Shown here: one piece after another, positions 1-7,293 of the stretch | Layout of the letters: the number at the start of each line of letters is the position of its first letter | How positions within the stretch are numbered: the stretch's first letter is position 1 | Assembly (NCBI GenBank): GCA_035528715.1 | Contig: DATKYB010000025.1 | Span: 1-25,174, forward strand | DNA length: 25,174 nt | Origin: Nitrospinota bacterium | GTDB lineage: Bacteria; JADFOP01; DATKYB01 | Direction: 5' to 3' | The notes under the pieces: generated by a model | Told to the model about the DNA's origin: nothing | The model's input: the letters and a program-made list of their open reading frames with translations, nothing else | Database searches by the model: none | Translations under genes and position numbers: made by a program

Positions 1-1406
1 AATTCATCAATAGCGATATCATCATCGGGAGATAACCACTCAAAGGCAAACATATCTGTTGCTTTTTCAGTTGCGGAATCTTTCTTGTCTCCTGATTCCG
101 GCGTCCCATAAACTGAAAAAATAGAGTCCACGCCAAATAATACACCTCCAGGAATAGCTGTAGTTGAAGAATCCGTACCGGATAGTATGCCTAAGTGGGG
201 TTTAACCTCATCTTTAGCTATTAGGTTCCAAGCCTCTAAGATTTCCCGTGAAGGTTCCCAGTTTGTATCAAAAATAAATATCGGCTGAAGATGCCGGACA
301 ATACTCCTATCATCTTCTTTCTCTGTAACATCCATTCCTATTTTTTCCCGCATATTTTTTAAATGATAATCCAATAGAAATCTCGCTTCTTTTTCCTGAT
401 CTTTTTCTGCTTCACCTGTAAGAATATACAAAGCCAGGGCTACTTCTTTTCCTATATCCTCGGGGCTCTCACCAGACGGAACAACTGCAAAGCGCTCCGG
501 CTCTTGATTGAGCTGAACGCCTCCCTGTTGGATGAGGTCGCTTCCCTTAACCGTCTTCGCCTTGTGACCCTCAGCATCAATAATATAGTCATAGCCGGCA
601 TTGATCTTCCAGTCTTCCTTGACTACCTCTATTGGCTTGTCTTTCGGGGCGTCTTCGCTTGGGATTTCAATCATAGTCATCTTTATTGGTTCTCCTCTTG
701 CATCAGTGATCTTGATATCTCCTTTGCTGACGTCCTGGCCTGACTTCATTAAGCCTGAATCATCCATATACTTCTGAAACAAAGGGTCTGTTGCCGGCTT
801 AATCACAGGCGGCTCTGTAGGGTCTAAAACCAGCATTCCCTGACCTGCATTTATATTTTTAAGGATATCAGGGAGATTTATGTTATAGCAGTAACCACTC
901 CCTTTATCGAATATCGCACCACTTACTCCGTTCTTAAAAAAGGCTTTGAATTCGCTTCCCCTCACACCGATAACTGCAGTGGGAGTATGAACCTCGTATA
1001 TGTTCTTCTTTCCCAGCCCGAATATTCTTGTATGAGCTGTTTTTACTATGCTTTGAACCGTACCGCGAAAAAGGTTGAGGATTTCTTTTGACTGATCCTT
1101 TTCCACCAGATATTCGCTTATCTTTACCCGGCTGGCAGGCAAAAGCCTGATAATATTACTATCAACAAGGGTAACCTCTGCCTGAGACTTACTCTTTGTC
1201 TGAACAATATCCCCTAAATTGACTCCATCCCCAAGCTTTGCCGGCCTGGAATCTTTCCCAACCATGGTAATATCGACACTGCCTTTGATATCGGTAAATT
1301 TTCCAATTGGTGCTGCATATGCGAAGTCTGACAGCAAGAAAAACAGGATTAAAAAAGAAAAAAGAAGAAAGAAGATTTTGAGAGAAGCGTTGAGATTTTT
1401 TCTCAT
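1..1406 (-). CDS. Secreted FecR-domain protein, partial (3' end beyond the window)
   Basis: Reading the minus strand from an ATG at 1404-1406 gives 468 open codons running off the left edge. Residues 1-31 form a signal peptide: basic MRKN start, a long Leu/Phe core and a likely AYA|A cleavage site. The mature protein is therefore periplasmic or surface exposed. Residues about 35-165 match the FecR fold, including the signature HTPTAVIGVRGSEF at 140-153 and the usual opening in which a G-x-V-D segment precedes an L-x-x-G-D-x-V-x-T motif. Unlike classical FecR it has no N-terminal cytoplasmic domain and no sigma-factor neighbour, so it is more like the stand-alone FecR/LysM-type surface proteins common in deltaproteobacteria than an iron-signal transducer. 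The rest is acidic, has no motif I recognise, and carries no transmembrane segment within the window. It follows the microcompartment operon on the same strand after a 174-nt gap with its own candidate promoter. Confidence 0.8.
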   Translation of the reverse strand, partial: MRKNLNASLKIFFLLFSFLILFFLLSDFAYAAPIGKFTDIKGSVDITMVGKDSRPAKLGDGVNLGDIVQTKSKSQAEVTLVDSNIIRLLPASRVKISEYLVEKDQSKEILNLFRGTVQSIVKTAHTRIFGLGKKNIYEVHTPTAVIGVRGSEFKAFFKNGVSGAIFDKGSGYCYNINLPDILKNINAGQGMLVLDPTEPPVIKPATDPLFQKYMDDSGLMKSGQDVSKGDIKITDARGEPIKMTMIEIPSEDAPKDKPIEVVKEDWKINAGYDYIIDAEGHKAKTVKGSDLIQQGGVQLNQEPERFAVVPSGESPEDIGKEVALALYILTGEAEKDQEKEARFLLDYHLKNMREKIGMDVTEKEDDRSIVRHLQPIFIFDTNWEPSREILEAWNLIAKDEVKPHLGILSGTDSSTTAIPGGVLFGVDSIFSVYGTPESGDKKDSATEKATDMFAFEWLSPDDDIAIDE

Positions 1407-1528
1407 GCTCTATTCTTTTTGAAAGGTTTTACAATTGAGTTTAAAACCACTCACAAAAGGAATTTGAATCCAAATGAGAATCTTTTAAATTATGAATAGA
1501 AAGTATGAAAGAAAATCGCTTCAGTTAT

Positions 1529-1557
1529 TTTCTATCAAAAAGGCAGGATTTAGTCAA
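1529..1557 (-). promoter_or_regulatory. Candidate sigma-70 promoter for the FecR-domain gene
   Basis: On the minus strand TTGACT (1557-1552) and TAGAAA (1534-1529) are separated by 17 nt. The -35 matches the consensus at five of six positions and the -10 at four of six. The transcript would begin near 1522 and carry about 115 nt of leader before the ATG at 1406. I see no convincing terminator between the aldolase stop (1581) and this site, so read-through from the upstream operon is also possible. Confidence 0.35.
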
Positions 1558-1580
1558 TATATTTTTGTTTATTTGAAGGG

Positions 1581-2351
1581 CTAGTTTGTCTTACAGATCT
1601 CTTTTTTCACTTCGTTGTAAATTATCTTTACAATTTCCTCTTCTTCTTTTTTTTCCTTAGGGTCTGAAAGCCCGCATCCATCGCACTCAACACATTTGCT
1701 GCTCTCTGTCTTTGATACCTTTGTCCCGCAGATTCTTTCAAGCTTTTCTACCTCTTCTTGAGGCAAAAACCTTATATTTCCCAGCTGCCGTGCTGCAAGG
1801 GTAATACTTGCGGTATGCTCTACTTTTTCGAGCTTCATATAGGCTTCAAAGAGGTCTTTTCCTACAGTTAGTGCACCATGTCTGTCAAGGATTAAGGCAT
1901 CATAACTCTTAATGAGTACCCTTATGACCTCAGGAACCTCTTCAGTGCTCGGGGTTGCATAATCTGTTGTAGGAATCGCCCCTAATGTGCAGACGACCTC
2001 CGGCAACATGCACCTTGCCAGTGAGACCCCTGATATTGAAAAGGCTGTACTGATTGGGGGATGGGCATGGATGACCGCACTCACATCCTTTCTCTCTTCG
2101 TATACACAAAGATGCATCAAGACCTCGGATGAGGGCTCAAGTTTCCCAGAAATCTTTTTTCCTTTTCTATCTATAACCACTAACTGGTCCTTTGTCAGAA
2201 ATCCCTTGCTCAGACCTGTGGGCGTGGTAATGATCCTCTCATCTCCTACCTTAATACTTATATTTCCATCACTGGCCGCTACAAAACCCTTTTGATGGAG
2301 GAGTCTGCCTATTCTTATGATTTCTTCTTTTGCCTCTGAATGATTCATCAT
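1581..2351 (-). CDS. Class II aldolase (L-fuculose/L-rhamnulose-phosphate aldolase type) with C-terminal encapsulation-like tail
   Basis: 256 aa, zinc-dependent class II aldolase of the FucA/RhaD/AraD family, which cleaves a ketose-1-phosphate to DHAP plus lactaldehyde (or glycolaldehyde). The catalytic Glu76 and zinc ligands His95, His97 (in HAHPP) and His158 (in DRHGA) correspond to E. coli FucA Glu73/His92/His94/His155, each shifted by three. The fold ends near residue 210. It is followed by a linker with a Cys cluster (C220, C223, C226; CxxCxxC) and a charged amphipathic helix (about 236-254), the layout of a microcompartment encapsulation peptide. It is the last gene of the BMC operon, 3 nt after the last vertex protein. 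Two consecutive ATGs open the frame; the second has slightly better spacing from an AGGA. Family, zinc site and BMC context are seen or well known. The exact sugar phosphate is inference. Confidence 0.85.
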   Translation of the reverse strand: MMNHSEAKEEIIRIGRLLHQKGFVAASDGNISIKVGDERIITTPTGLSKGFLTKDQLVVIDRKGKKISGKLEPSSEVLMHLCVYEERKDVSAVIHAHPPISTAFSISGVSLARCMLPEVVCTLGAIPTTDYATPSTEEVPEVIRVLIKSYDALILDRHGALTVGKDLFEAYMKLEKVEHTASITLAARQLGNIRFLPQEEVEKLERICGTKVSKTESSKCVECDGCGLSDPKEKKEEEEIVKIIYNEVKKEICKTN

Positions 2352-2354
2352 ATC

Positions 2355-2627
2355 CTATATTCCTATATTAATACTATCTATAATACCAACGATGACTGAA
2401 CGCACAGGAGCTTTATTATTTTTTATGCTCATGCGAGCAGATCCCCCTTCTCTCACAACCAACACCTCATCCCCCTCACCTGCCTGAACAAGATCTATGG
2501 CAAGAAAGGGTCTTTCTTTTTTAGTCTTTTTGATAGAGGTTGGTTGAACCAATAAAAGTTTATATTTTGAATATTCTTTATTTTTAACGGTCGAAACAAT
2601 TCTTTTAATTACTTTCCCAATAACCAA
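2355..2627 (-). CDS. BMC-P (EutN/CcmL family) pentameric shell vertex protein, third copy
   Basis: 90 aa, usual length for the EutN/CcmL family, whose pentamers cap the vertices of the polyhedral microcompartment. Family features seen are the N-terminal G-K-V-I strand with a V-S-T segment, the central VQAGEGDEVLVVREGGSAR stretch (the equivalent of the G-x-G-(E/D)-x-V-L-x-x-x-G-S-x-A-R signature) and the C-terminal V-D/V-G-I-I-D-S-I strand. The start codon is TTG at 2627-2625, preceded by a GGGAG ribosome site; the only nearby upstream ATG is out of frame. It lies 16 nt after the previous vertex gene and 3 nt before the aldolase, so the genes are almost certainly co-transcribed. It is the most lysine-rich of the three vertex paralogues. 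Confidence 0.88.
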   Translation of the reverse strand: MVIGKVIKRIVSTVKNKEYSKYKLLLVQPTSIKKTKKERPFLAIDLVQAGEGDEVLVVREGGSARMSIKNNKAPVRSVIVGIIDSINIGI

Positions 2628-2643
2628 TGCTCTCTCCCTTCCA

Positions 2644-2904
2644 TCAATCTATTGAATCTACAATTCCAATAATTGTTGCATCAACAGGGTTAAAAGCCTC
2701 TGGAAGGGGGAAGGATGCCTCTCTTCCCGTGACAAAAAAGACCGTATCCTCTTGCCCTGCCTGAACCGTATCTATGGCAACAATTTCTTTGCCCATAGGT
2801 CTTTTGTCCTGATCAAGCGGCTGAACAATAAGCATCTTGAGATTGGCAATGGAATCCAATTTTCTTGTTGCAACGACCTTCCCTGTTACCCTGCCTAACT
2901 GCAT
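2644..2904 (-). CDS. BMC-P (EutN/CcmL family) pentameric shell vertex protein, second copy
   Basis: 86 aa, EutN/CcmL family vertex protein. The sequence follows the family plan: MQLGRVTGKVVAT at the start, I-V-A-I-D-T-V-Q-A-G in the middle, then E-D-T-V-F-F-V-T-G-R-E-A-S, and a terminal I-G-I-V-D-S-I-D strand. The E-A-S replaces the more common S-S-A-R at the end of the signature loop. An AAGG sits seven nt before the ATG. The gene starts 4 nt after the PduT-like shell gene ends and is followed by the third vertex gene. Three divergent vertex paralogues in one locus is also what I recall for aldolase-type BMCs such as the PVM and Haliangium systems. Confidence 0.9.
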   Translation of the reverse strand: MQLGRVTGKVVATRKLDSIANLKMLIVQPLDQDKRPMGKEIVAIDTVQAGQEDTVFFVTGREASFPLPEAFNPVDATIIGIVDSID

Positions 2905-2908
2905 ATAC

Positions 2909-3526
2909 TTACCTTCCCAGAAAGATTTTATTAATAAGGAGGCTGTCCGGGGAGGGAATAATCTCCTCCTTTAATAAAAGCCCCTTTTCTCTTATGGGAA
3001 TAATTCCTGCCTCTATGGATGCCAATACATTATTCAAATTTCCTGAAACTAAAACAAAGCCCTTGCCCCCTAAACCTTGAGCCAGACGAATCTCTATGAG
3101 ATCTACCTCTGCAGTCTTTACAGCAATATCTGCTGCAATGATGGATGAAGCCACTGAGACAGTTTCTATGATGCCCAACGATTCTATCTCTTCTACCTTC
3201 TGGATGCCTAAAAGAGCAGGGAAGACCTTTCTATCGATTTTAGGAAGATAGAGCGAATCCACGATATTAACTCCGGCTAACTCAAGCCCCCTATCAAAGG
3301 ATGATTTGACTGAATCTACCTCACCCCCAATAATGATGAGATACTTTCCTGTACATATGGGAGCGGCTTCTATCAAATCAACAGAGGCCTGTTTCAGTAC
3401 TTCATCGCAGACCTTTAACCCTTTTGCAATACTATTCAGCTCTAAAAGGCCCAATGAGGGCTCGCTATAGATGAGCCTCTCTTGAATATCTTGTATAATC
3501 GGCTTAAATTGCTGACCCTTTTTCAT
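2909..3526 (-). CDS. PduT-like tandem-domain BMC shell protein (BMC-T) with conserved Fe-S cysteine
   Basis: 205 aa with two fused BMC domains (about 22-105 and 115-195). The first opens SLGLLELNSIAKG and the second LGIIETVSVASSI, the pattern of Salmonella PduT. In PduT a cysteine in a S-K-x-I-C-P-G-K-F loop from each monomer binds a [4Fe-4S] cluster at the trimer pore. Here the matching loop is AAPICTGKYL with Cys58, so the cluster site looks retained. Compared with PduT there is an extra N-terminal stretch of about 20 residues (rich in Gln, Lys and Ile) that might contact cargo or neighbouring tiles. It sits 10 nt downstream of the aldehyde dehydrogenase gene, with AAGGA seven nt before its ATG. 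Probable role: a shell tile that passes electrons, or tunes redox across the shell, for NADH made inside. The fold is secure; the cluster is inferred from the residue. Confidence 0.88.
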   Translation of the reverse strand: MKKGQQFKPIIQDIQERLIYSEPSLGLLELNSIAKGLKVCDEVLKQASVDLIEAAPICTGKYLIIIGGEVDSVKSSFDRGLELAGVNIVDSLYLPKIDRKVFPALLGIQKVEEIESLGIIETVSVASSIIAADIAVKTAEVDLIEIRLAQGLGGKGFVLVSGNLNNVLASIEAGIIPIREKGLLLKEEIIPSPDSLLINKIFLGR

Positions 3527-3536
3527 ATCTTATTCC

Positions 3537-4973
3537 TTATACGATTCTGAAGTAATCAACGAGGGTGCATCTCCTCTCCCGTGTAAAGGTCTTTGCAGTT
3601 GTAAGCCCCTCTCCTGTTCCAGTAGCTATGGTAAAGGATGTATAGCCCTCACCTCCCAGACCAAGACCAGCGTACGAAGGGCCATTCTTCACAAAAATCG
3701 ATGTATTAATCAGCCGTGCCATCTTGCTCAGCTTTTCTATGTTTTTTGAGAACATCGAAGCTGTATGGCCTCTTCCGCTTTCTGCTTTTATGGCCATACC
3801 AATCGCCTCATCCACATCCCTTGCCCTGACAATCGGAAGAATCGGCATCAATAACTCTGTCCGTACAAAGGGATGGTCTTTTTCTGTCTCCATTATCAGC
3901 AGTCTGACTTCCCCTTTATAATCGATATCAAGAGCTTTTAAATACTCCTTAGCATCCTTGCCTACAAATTTTCTGTTTATGATGGAAGGAGTATTTGGTC
4001 CCTTATCTTCCTCCAGGATGAGTCTCTTCAACCTCTTGCCCTGGTGCTGATTCAATTCAAAGGCGCCGTTTTTTTTCATTGATTCTTTCAGTTCATCAAA
4101 GACTTTATCCACCACAAAGACCTCTTTTTCGTCTGTACAGACGATGTTATTATCCAGAGAAGCACCATCAACAATATCTTTGCCGGCCTTTTCTATGTCA
4201 GCGGTTTCATCCACAACCACAGGAGGGTTGCCAGGACCTGCTGCAATAACTTTCTTTCCGCTTTTTTTGGCCTCCCTTACAACATCTTGACCTCCTGTAA
4301 CAACAAGAAGGTCTATTCCTGGATGGTTCATAAGCTCTTGAGCTGTGGAAATCGTTGGATCTTCTAGGGTTGTTAAGAGATTTTCAGGTCCTCCGTTCTC
4401 AACAATCTCCCTGTTTAAAAAATCTATGGTTTTTAAAGAGACTTTTTTTGCTTTGGGGTGAGGATTAAATACCACTGAATTCCCTCCAGCAATCATCCCT
4501 ATGCTGTTATTGATAATTGTCTCAGAGGGATTGGTCACAGGGGTAATCGAACCGATAACCCCATACGGTGCTCTTTCTGTTATAGTCAGGCCATGATCCC
4601 CGGAAAAAGCAATTGGTTTTAAGTCTTCTATACCTGGTGTAAGATTGGATACTAAGAGATTTTTTTTAATCTTGTCTTCACAGCGTCCCAGTCCTGTCTC
4701 TTCAACAGCCAGCTTTGCCAAGTGTTCAGAGTTTTTTATGCCAGAATTTCTTATAGAAAGAATAATCTCCTCTCTTTTTTCTAAAGGCAAGGATGCGAGC
4801 TTTTTTTGAGACTCACAAGCAGCACTTATAGCAGAATTAATGTCTGGGAATATCCCTATGGGCTCTTCAACAACACAGGTATTTTTGGGCAATAACTCTT
4901 CTTTTTCCTCCTTAACCAACCTCAAGACGACCTTATCCACGATAGAGCGTATCTGCCCTTCATCAAGTTTCAT
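3537..4973 (-). CDS. CoA-acylating aldehyde dehydrogenase (PduP/EutE family), microcompartment-targeted
   Basis: 478 aa, in the size range of PduP/EutE. It oxidises an aldehyde with NAD+ and CoA to acyl-CoA; with a lactaldehyde-producing aldolase in the operon the natural product would be lactyl-CoA. Cys279 in SLDNNIVCTDEKE is the catalytic nucleophile. GSITPVTNPSETIINN (141-156) and VVTGGQDVVREAKKSGKK (224-241) match the cofactor and nucleotide-binding segments of acylating ALDHs. Residues 1-23, an amphipathic helix of the I-x-x-I-V-x-x-V-V-L-x-L-V type followed by a charged, Pro-containing linker, are the usual form of an N-terminal encapsulation peptide. A strong AGGAGG precedes the ATG. 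Neighbours are vertex and tandem shell genes. No PduL-type phosphotransacylase is linked, so how acyl-CoA is used and CoA recycled inside the shell is unclear. Confidence 0.92.
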   Translation of the reverse strand: MKLDEGQIRSIVDKVVLRLVKEEKEELLPKNTCVVEEPIGIFPDINSAISAACESQKKLASLPLEKREEIILSIRNSGIKNSEHLAKLAVEETGLGRCEDKIKKNLLVSNLTPGIEDLKPIAFSGDHGLTITERAPYGVIGSITPVTNPSETIINNSIGMIAGGNSVVFNPHPKAKKVSLKTIDFLNREIVENGGPENLLTTLEDPTISTAQELMNHPGIDLLVVTGGQDVVREAKKSGKKVIAAGPGNPPVVVDETADIEKAGKDIVDGASLDNNIVCTDEKEVFVVDKVFDELKESMKKNGAFELNQHQGKRLKRLILEEDKGPNTPSIINRKFVGKDAKEYLKALDIDYKGEVRLLIMETEKDHPFVRTELLMPILPIVRARDVDEAIGMAIKAESGRGHTASMFSKNIEKLSKMARLINTSIFVKNGPSYAGLGLGGEGYTSFTIATGTGEGLTTAKTFTRERRCTLVDYFRIV

Positions 4974-4995
4974 CTAAAAATCCTCCTGTGAAATA

Positions 4996-5286
4996 CTAAT
5001 CTTTTTTATACTTAACTTCTCCTTCCACCTCCCAGGTATCCACGATAGCGACGATAACCGCATCTACCGGTTTATTTTCTGTAATCTTAGTCTGTCTTGC
5101 AGAACTACCTGTTGCATATAAGACAATCTCACCTATGCCAGAACCGACAGAATCGACCGCAACGATTGTATCACCAGTTAGATGGTTATTTGCATCAACC
5201 TGCTCGACAATATAAAACTTGAATCCTTTTAATTGCTCTTCCTTTTGGGTTGAGACAACTGTTCCTATAACTTTTCCCAAGAGCAT
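4996..5286 (-). CDS. BMC-P (EutN/CcmL family) pentameric shell vertex protein, first copy
   Basis: 96 aa vertex protein. It begins MLLGKVIGTVVST, has the family core IVAVDSVGSGIGEIVLYATG followed by S-S-A-R-Q-T, and ends with a V-D-A-V-I-V-A-I-V-D strand. This is the most canonical of the three vertex proteins in the operon because it has the full G-S-S-A-R motif. A short charged tail (EVEGEVKYKKD) extends past the fold. AGGAG lies six nt before the ATG. It lies 9 nt downstream of the BMC-H gene and 22 nt upstream of the aldehyde dehydrogenase. Confidence 0.92.
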   Translation of the reverse strand: MLLGKVIGTVVSTQKEEQLKGFKFYIVEQVDANNHLTGDTIVAVDSVGSGIGEIVLYATGSSARQTKITENKPVDAVIVAIVDTWEVEGEVKYKKD

Positions 5287-5295
5287 TTTTTACTC

Positions 5296-5589
5296 CTATT
5301 TAGGACCCCCTTTTCTTTTACCCAGAGGCAAAACTCTATCCACGTTTTCATGGGGTCGAGGTATGACGTGTACAGAAACCAGTTCTCCAACCTTTTCGGC
5401 TGTCCTTGATCCAGCTTCAGTAGCAGCCTTCACAGCAGCTACGTCACCTCTGATAATTGCTGTTACATATCCTCCGCCGATCTTTTCAAAACCAATTAAT
5501 TCAACCTTTGCTGCCTTAACCATAGCATCAGATGCCTCTACCATTCCGATGAAACCTTTTGTTTCAATCATCCCTAATGCATCACCCAT
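5296..5589 (-). CDS. BMC-H single-domain hexameric shell protein
   Basis: 97 aa, typical of the PduA/EutM/CcmK family whose hexamers tile the shell facets. Starting at the ATG at 5589-5587 gives [20 protein letters not shown], the classic N-terminus. A strong AGGAGGT lies six nt upstream, and an upstream ATG in the same frame would only add a non-homologous 26-residue piece overlapping the preceding gene. Residues around 36-42 (KIGGGYV) form the central pore loop, with Gly-Gly-Gly where PduA has Gly-Ser-Gly. The conserved V-H-V-I-P-R-P-H near the end is intact. It is the only BMC-H gene seen, so facets would be built from this hexamer and the two tandem trimers. Confidence 0.95.
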   Translation of the reverse strand: MGDALGMIETKGFIGMVEASDAMVKAAKVELIGFEKIGGGYVTAIIRGDVAAVKAATEAGSRTAEKVGELVSVHVIPRPHENVDRVLPLGKRKGGPK

Positions 5590-5605
5590 TTTCTTACCTC
5601 CTTTC

Positions 5606-6223
5606 CTATATTTTTCTTCCGCTGACTGATTCGAGAGATCGCAGGGCGGCCTCACTCCCCACCTCAATATCCCTCTCCTCTCCTCCTAAATAAAGCCTGC
5701 CGTAGGCTCCAAAGGACCTCACCTCTATTAAGGTAACATCAGAGGCCTTCTCTGCCTCATTTGCGGCAAGGGCACTATACCCCGCAGGCTCGACCTCCAA
5801 AATATATAAAGTTTGTCCAGGTATTAACATTGAGCCGTAACGGTCTCGGTTTATCAGTTGGCTTTGATAATCATCTACTTTTCGAATGACCTGACTCGAC
5901 ACAACCCTTGGCTTCATCCTTGCACTTTCTTCTAACCCTAACTCATCCAGGATTGCCTTTCCTGCTTCTCTCACCTCACCCTGAGAATCGGAATGCACCT
6001 CTAAAAGACCATATGCTCTTTCTACAATCTGCATTGCAGGCCTAACATCTGTTTTTTTCAGGGCAATATCTGTCAGCCTGTTTATCTCGATACCAGGCGC
6101 AATCTCAATAAAAAGGGATGTCATTCCTGATATGGGAAGAAATCCTCTTGCTGTTGTGCCGATATAAGAGACGAGTTGCGGTTGCAAACTATCAAGAAAG
6201 ATGAAGGTTCTCAGATCCACCAT
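5606..6223 (-). CDS. Tandem-domain BMC shell protein (BMC-T), RmmH-like
   Basis: 205 aa. It begins [20 protein letters not shown], and its second half has [10 protein letters not shown][16 protein letters not shown] with a later [11 protein letters not shown]. From memory this resembles the mycobacterial RMM-locus tandem shell protein and Haliangium tandem trimers. It contains two BMC-fold repeats (about 1-95 and 105-200) and would assemble as pseudohexameric trimers, unlike the PduT-like protein encoded later. It is the first structural gene after the regulator, starts 20 nt downstream of it with an AGGGA ribosome site, and ends 16 nt before BMC-H. Whether it belongs to the single-layer or double-disc type cannot be decided by eye. 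Confidence 0.85.
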   Translation of the reverse strand: MVDLRTFIFLDSLQPQLVSYIGTTARGFLPISGMTSLFIEIAPGIEINRLTDIALKKTDVRPAMQIVERAYGLLEVHSDSQGEVREAGKAILDELGLEESARMKPRVVSSQVIRKVDDYQSQLINRDRYGSMLIPGQTLYILEVEPAGYSALAANEAEKASDVTLIEVRSFGAYGRLYLGGEERDIEVGSEAALRSLESVSGRKI

Positions 6224-6243
6224 ATATTATCCCTTTCTACAGG

Positions 6244-7134
6244 CTAATATTGCTTAACAACAATTGACTCCTCAATGAGCTTAGTATATCTCAGGGTTTT
6301 ATTAAAACGATGAAGAGAAAGAGCCATAAACAGCGCATTAATGATACTTGTCTGAGCAATTCTTGAAGCAAGGGCTTCACTCTTAAATCGTGTTTCCCTT
6401 GATGCTGTTAAAAGTTTTATATCTGCCTCTTTTGTAATAGGAGAAAGGGAATTATTTGTTATACATATCGTAGTAGCTCCCCTCTTCTTTGCAACCTTAA
6501 GGGTCTCTATAGGGTCTTTAGTGCTTCCTGAATGAGATATCGCTACCAATACATCCCCTTTTTTCAAAAGAGCGGCCTCCATTACCTGCAGATGACTATC
6601 TGTTTGAGAGGAGCAATTCAACCCTATTCTAAAAAACTTATTATATGCATCCATCACATTAGGAGAGGATGTTCCCACTCCTATTATCAGTATCTTCTCT
6701 GCTTTCATTAAGACCTCTTTTGCCCTTTCCATTTCTTTTATATCGAGAACTTCTAACGTATCTTTTAGAGCCTGGATATTATTCTGAAAGACCTTATGCG
6801 TTATTGCTCCTATATCATCAGATTTCTCCAAATCTTCATGTATGGTTTTAATCGGAGATACGGTATCCCTTGCTAATGTCAGTTTGAAATCTTGATATCC
6901 CTTGTAGCCTAAAGACCGGCAAAATCTTACTACAGTTGCCTCACTGACCCTGCTTTGGCTGGCAACTTCAGTAACAGATAAATGCATAATTTCCTGGGGA
7001 TTATCCAATATATAATCAGCCACCTTTTTTTCTGCTGAATAGAGGTCTGAATAAGCCCCTCTTATCCTGATTAGACATCCCTTCAGTTCTTCTTTGAGTG
7101 ATGATTTCCTTTTATTTTTCATCTCTTTTTCCAT
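6244..7134 (-). CDS. RpiR/MurR-family transcriptional regulator (HTH-6 plus SIS)
   Basis: 296 aa. The N-terminal HTH_6 domain (about 18-92) has the typical recognition segment VASQSRVSEATVVRFCRSLG (57-76). A SIS domain (about 125-265), with IIGVGTSSPNV and VAISHSGSTKDPIE, binds phosphosugars in this family. It heads the microcompartment operon and is the likely substrate sensor; a sugar phosphate upstream of the aldolase would be a fitting effector, which is inference. Two starts are possible: the ATG at 7134-7132, which lies only about 10 nt from a perfect -10 box and so would be read from a nearly leaderless mRNA, or Met5 (7122-7120) preceded by GGAAAAAGAG. Autoregulation is likely since operon and regulator share one promoter. 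Confidence 0.9.
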   Translation of the reverse strand: MEKEMKNKRKSSLKEELKGCLIRIRGAYSDLYSAEKKVADYILDNPQEIMHLSVTEVASQSRVSEATVVRFCRSLGYKGYQDFKLTLARDTVSPIKTIHEDLEKSDDIGAITHKVFQNNIQALKDTLEVLDIKEMERAKEVLMKAEKILIIGVGTSSPNVMDAYNKFFRIGLNCSSQTDSHLQVMEAALLKKGDVLVAISHSGSTKDPIETLKVAKKRGATTICITNNSLSPITKEADIKLLTASRETRFKSEALASRIAQTSIINALFMALSLHRFNKTLRYTKLIEESIVVKQY

Positions 7135-7144
7135 TTTTAAGAAA

Positions 7145-7172
7145 ATTATAAAGGAAAAAAAAATATTGTCAA
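7145..7172 (-). promoter_or_regulatory. Perfect-consensus sigma-70 promoter of the microcompartment operon
   Basis: On the minus strand TTGACA (7172-7167) and TATAAT (7150-7145) are separated by 16 nt. Both hexamers match the consensus at all six positions. The expected transcription start is near 7138, leaving about four nt before the first ATG of the regulator gene. A promoter this strong for an inducible operon suggests the operon is held off by a repressor. Confidence 0.7.
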
Positions 7173-7216
7173 GTTTTTTTTCATAAAAAAAAATAATAAA
7201 AAAATTTTTTTCATAT
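7173..7216. promoter_or_regulatory. Candidate operator / curved A-tract region upstream of the BMC promoter
   Basis: This is a run of long A and T tracts. On the minus strand the element TATGAAAAAAA occurs twice, about 32 bp (three helical turns) apart, and an A7T7 perfect palindrome lies between. It sits directly upstream of the -35. Either an RpiR-dimer site or simply intrinsically bent DNA is possible; binding is not demonstrable from sequence. Confidence 0.3.
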
Positions 7217-7293
7217 TATTTTTTATCATTAAAAAATGGGAGAATTTACTTATGGGTTATAGCCCAGAAGATATTGACGATTTTAGCCTTCTT

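Noticed and set aside
504-1422. Plus-strand open frames opposite the left-edge gene
   Set aside because: They are antisense to a continuous minus-strand FecR-domain frame with a signal peptide and clear motif, and they have no domain or ribosome site of their own.
5590-5667. Longer N-terminus for the BMC-H protein
   Set aside because: It adds 26 residues unlike any BMC-H, overlaps the previous gene, and ignores the strong AGGAGGT before the ATG at 5589.
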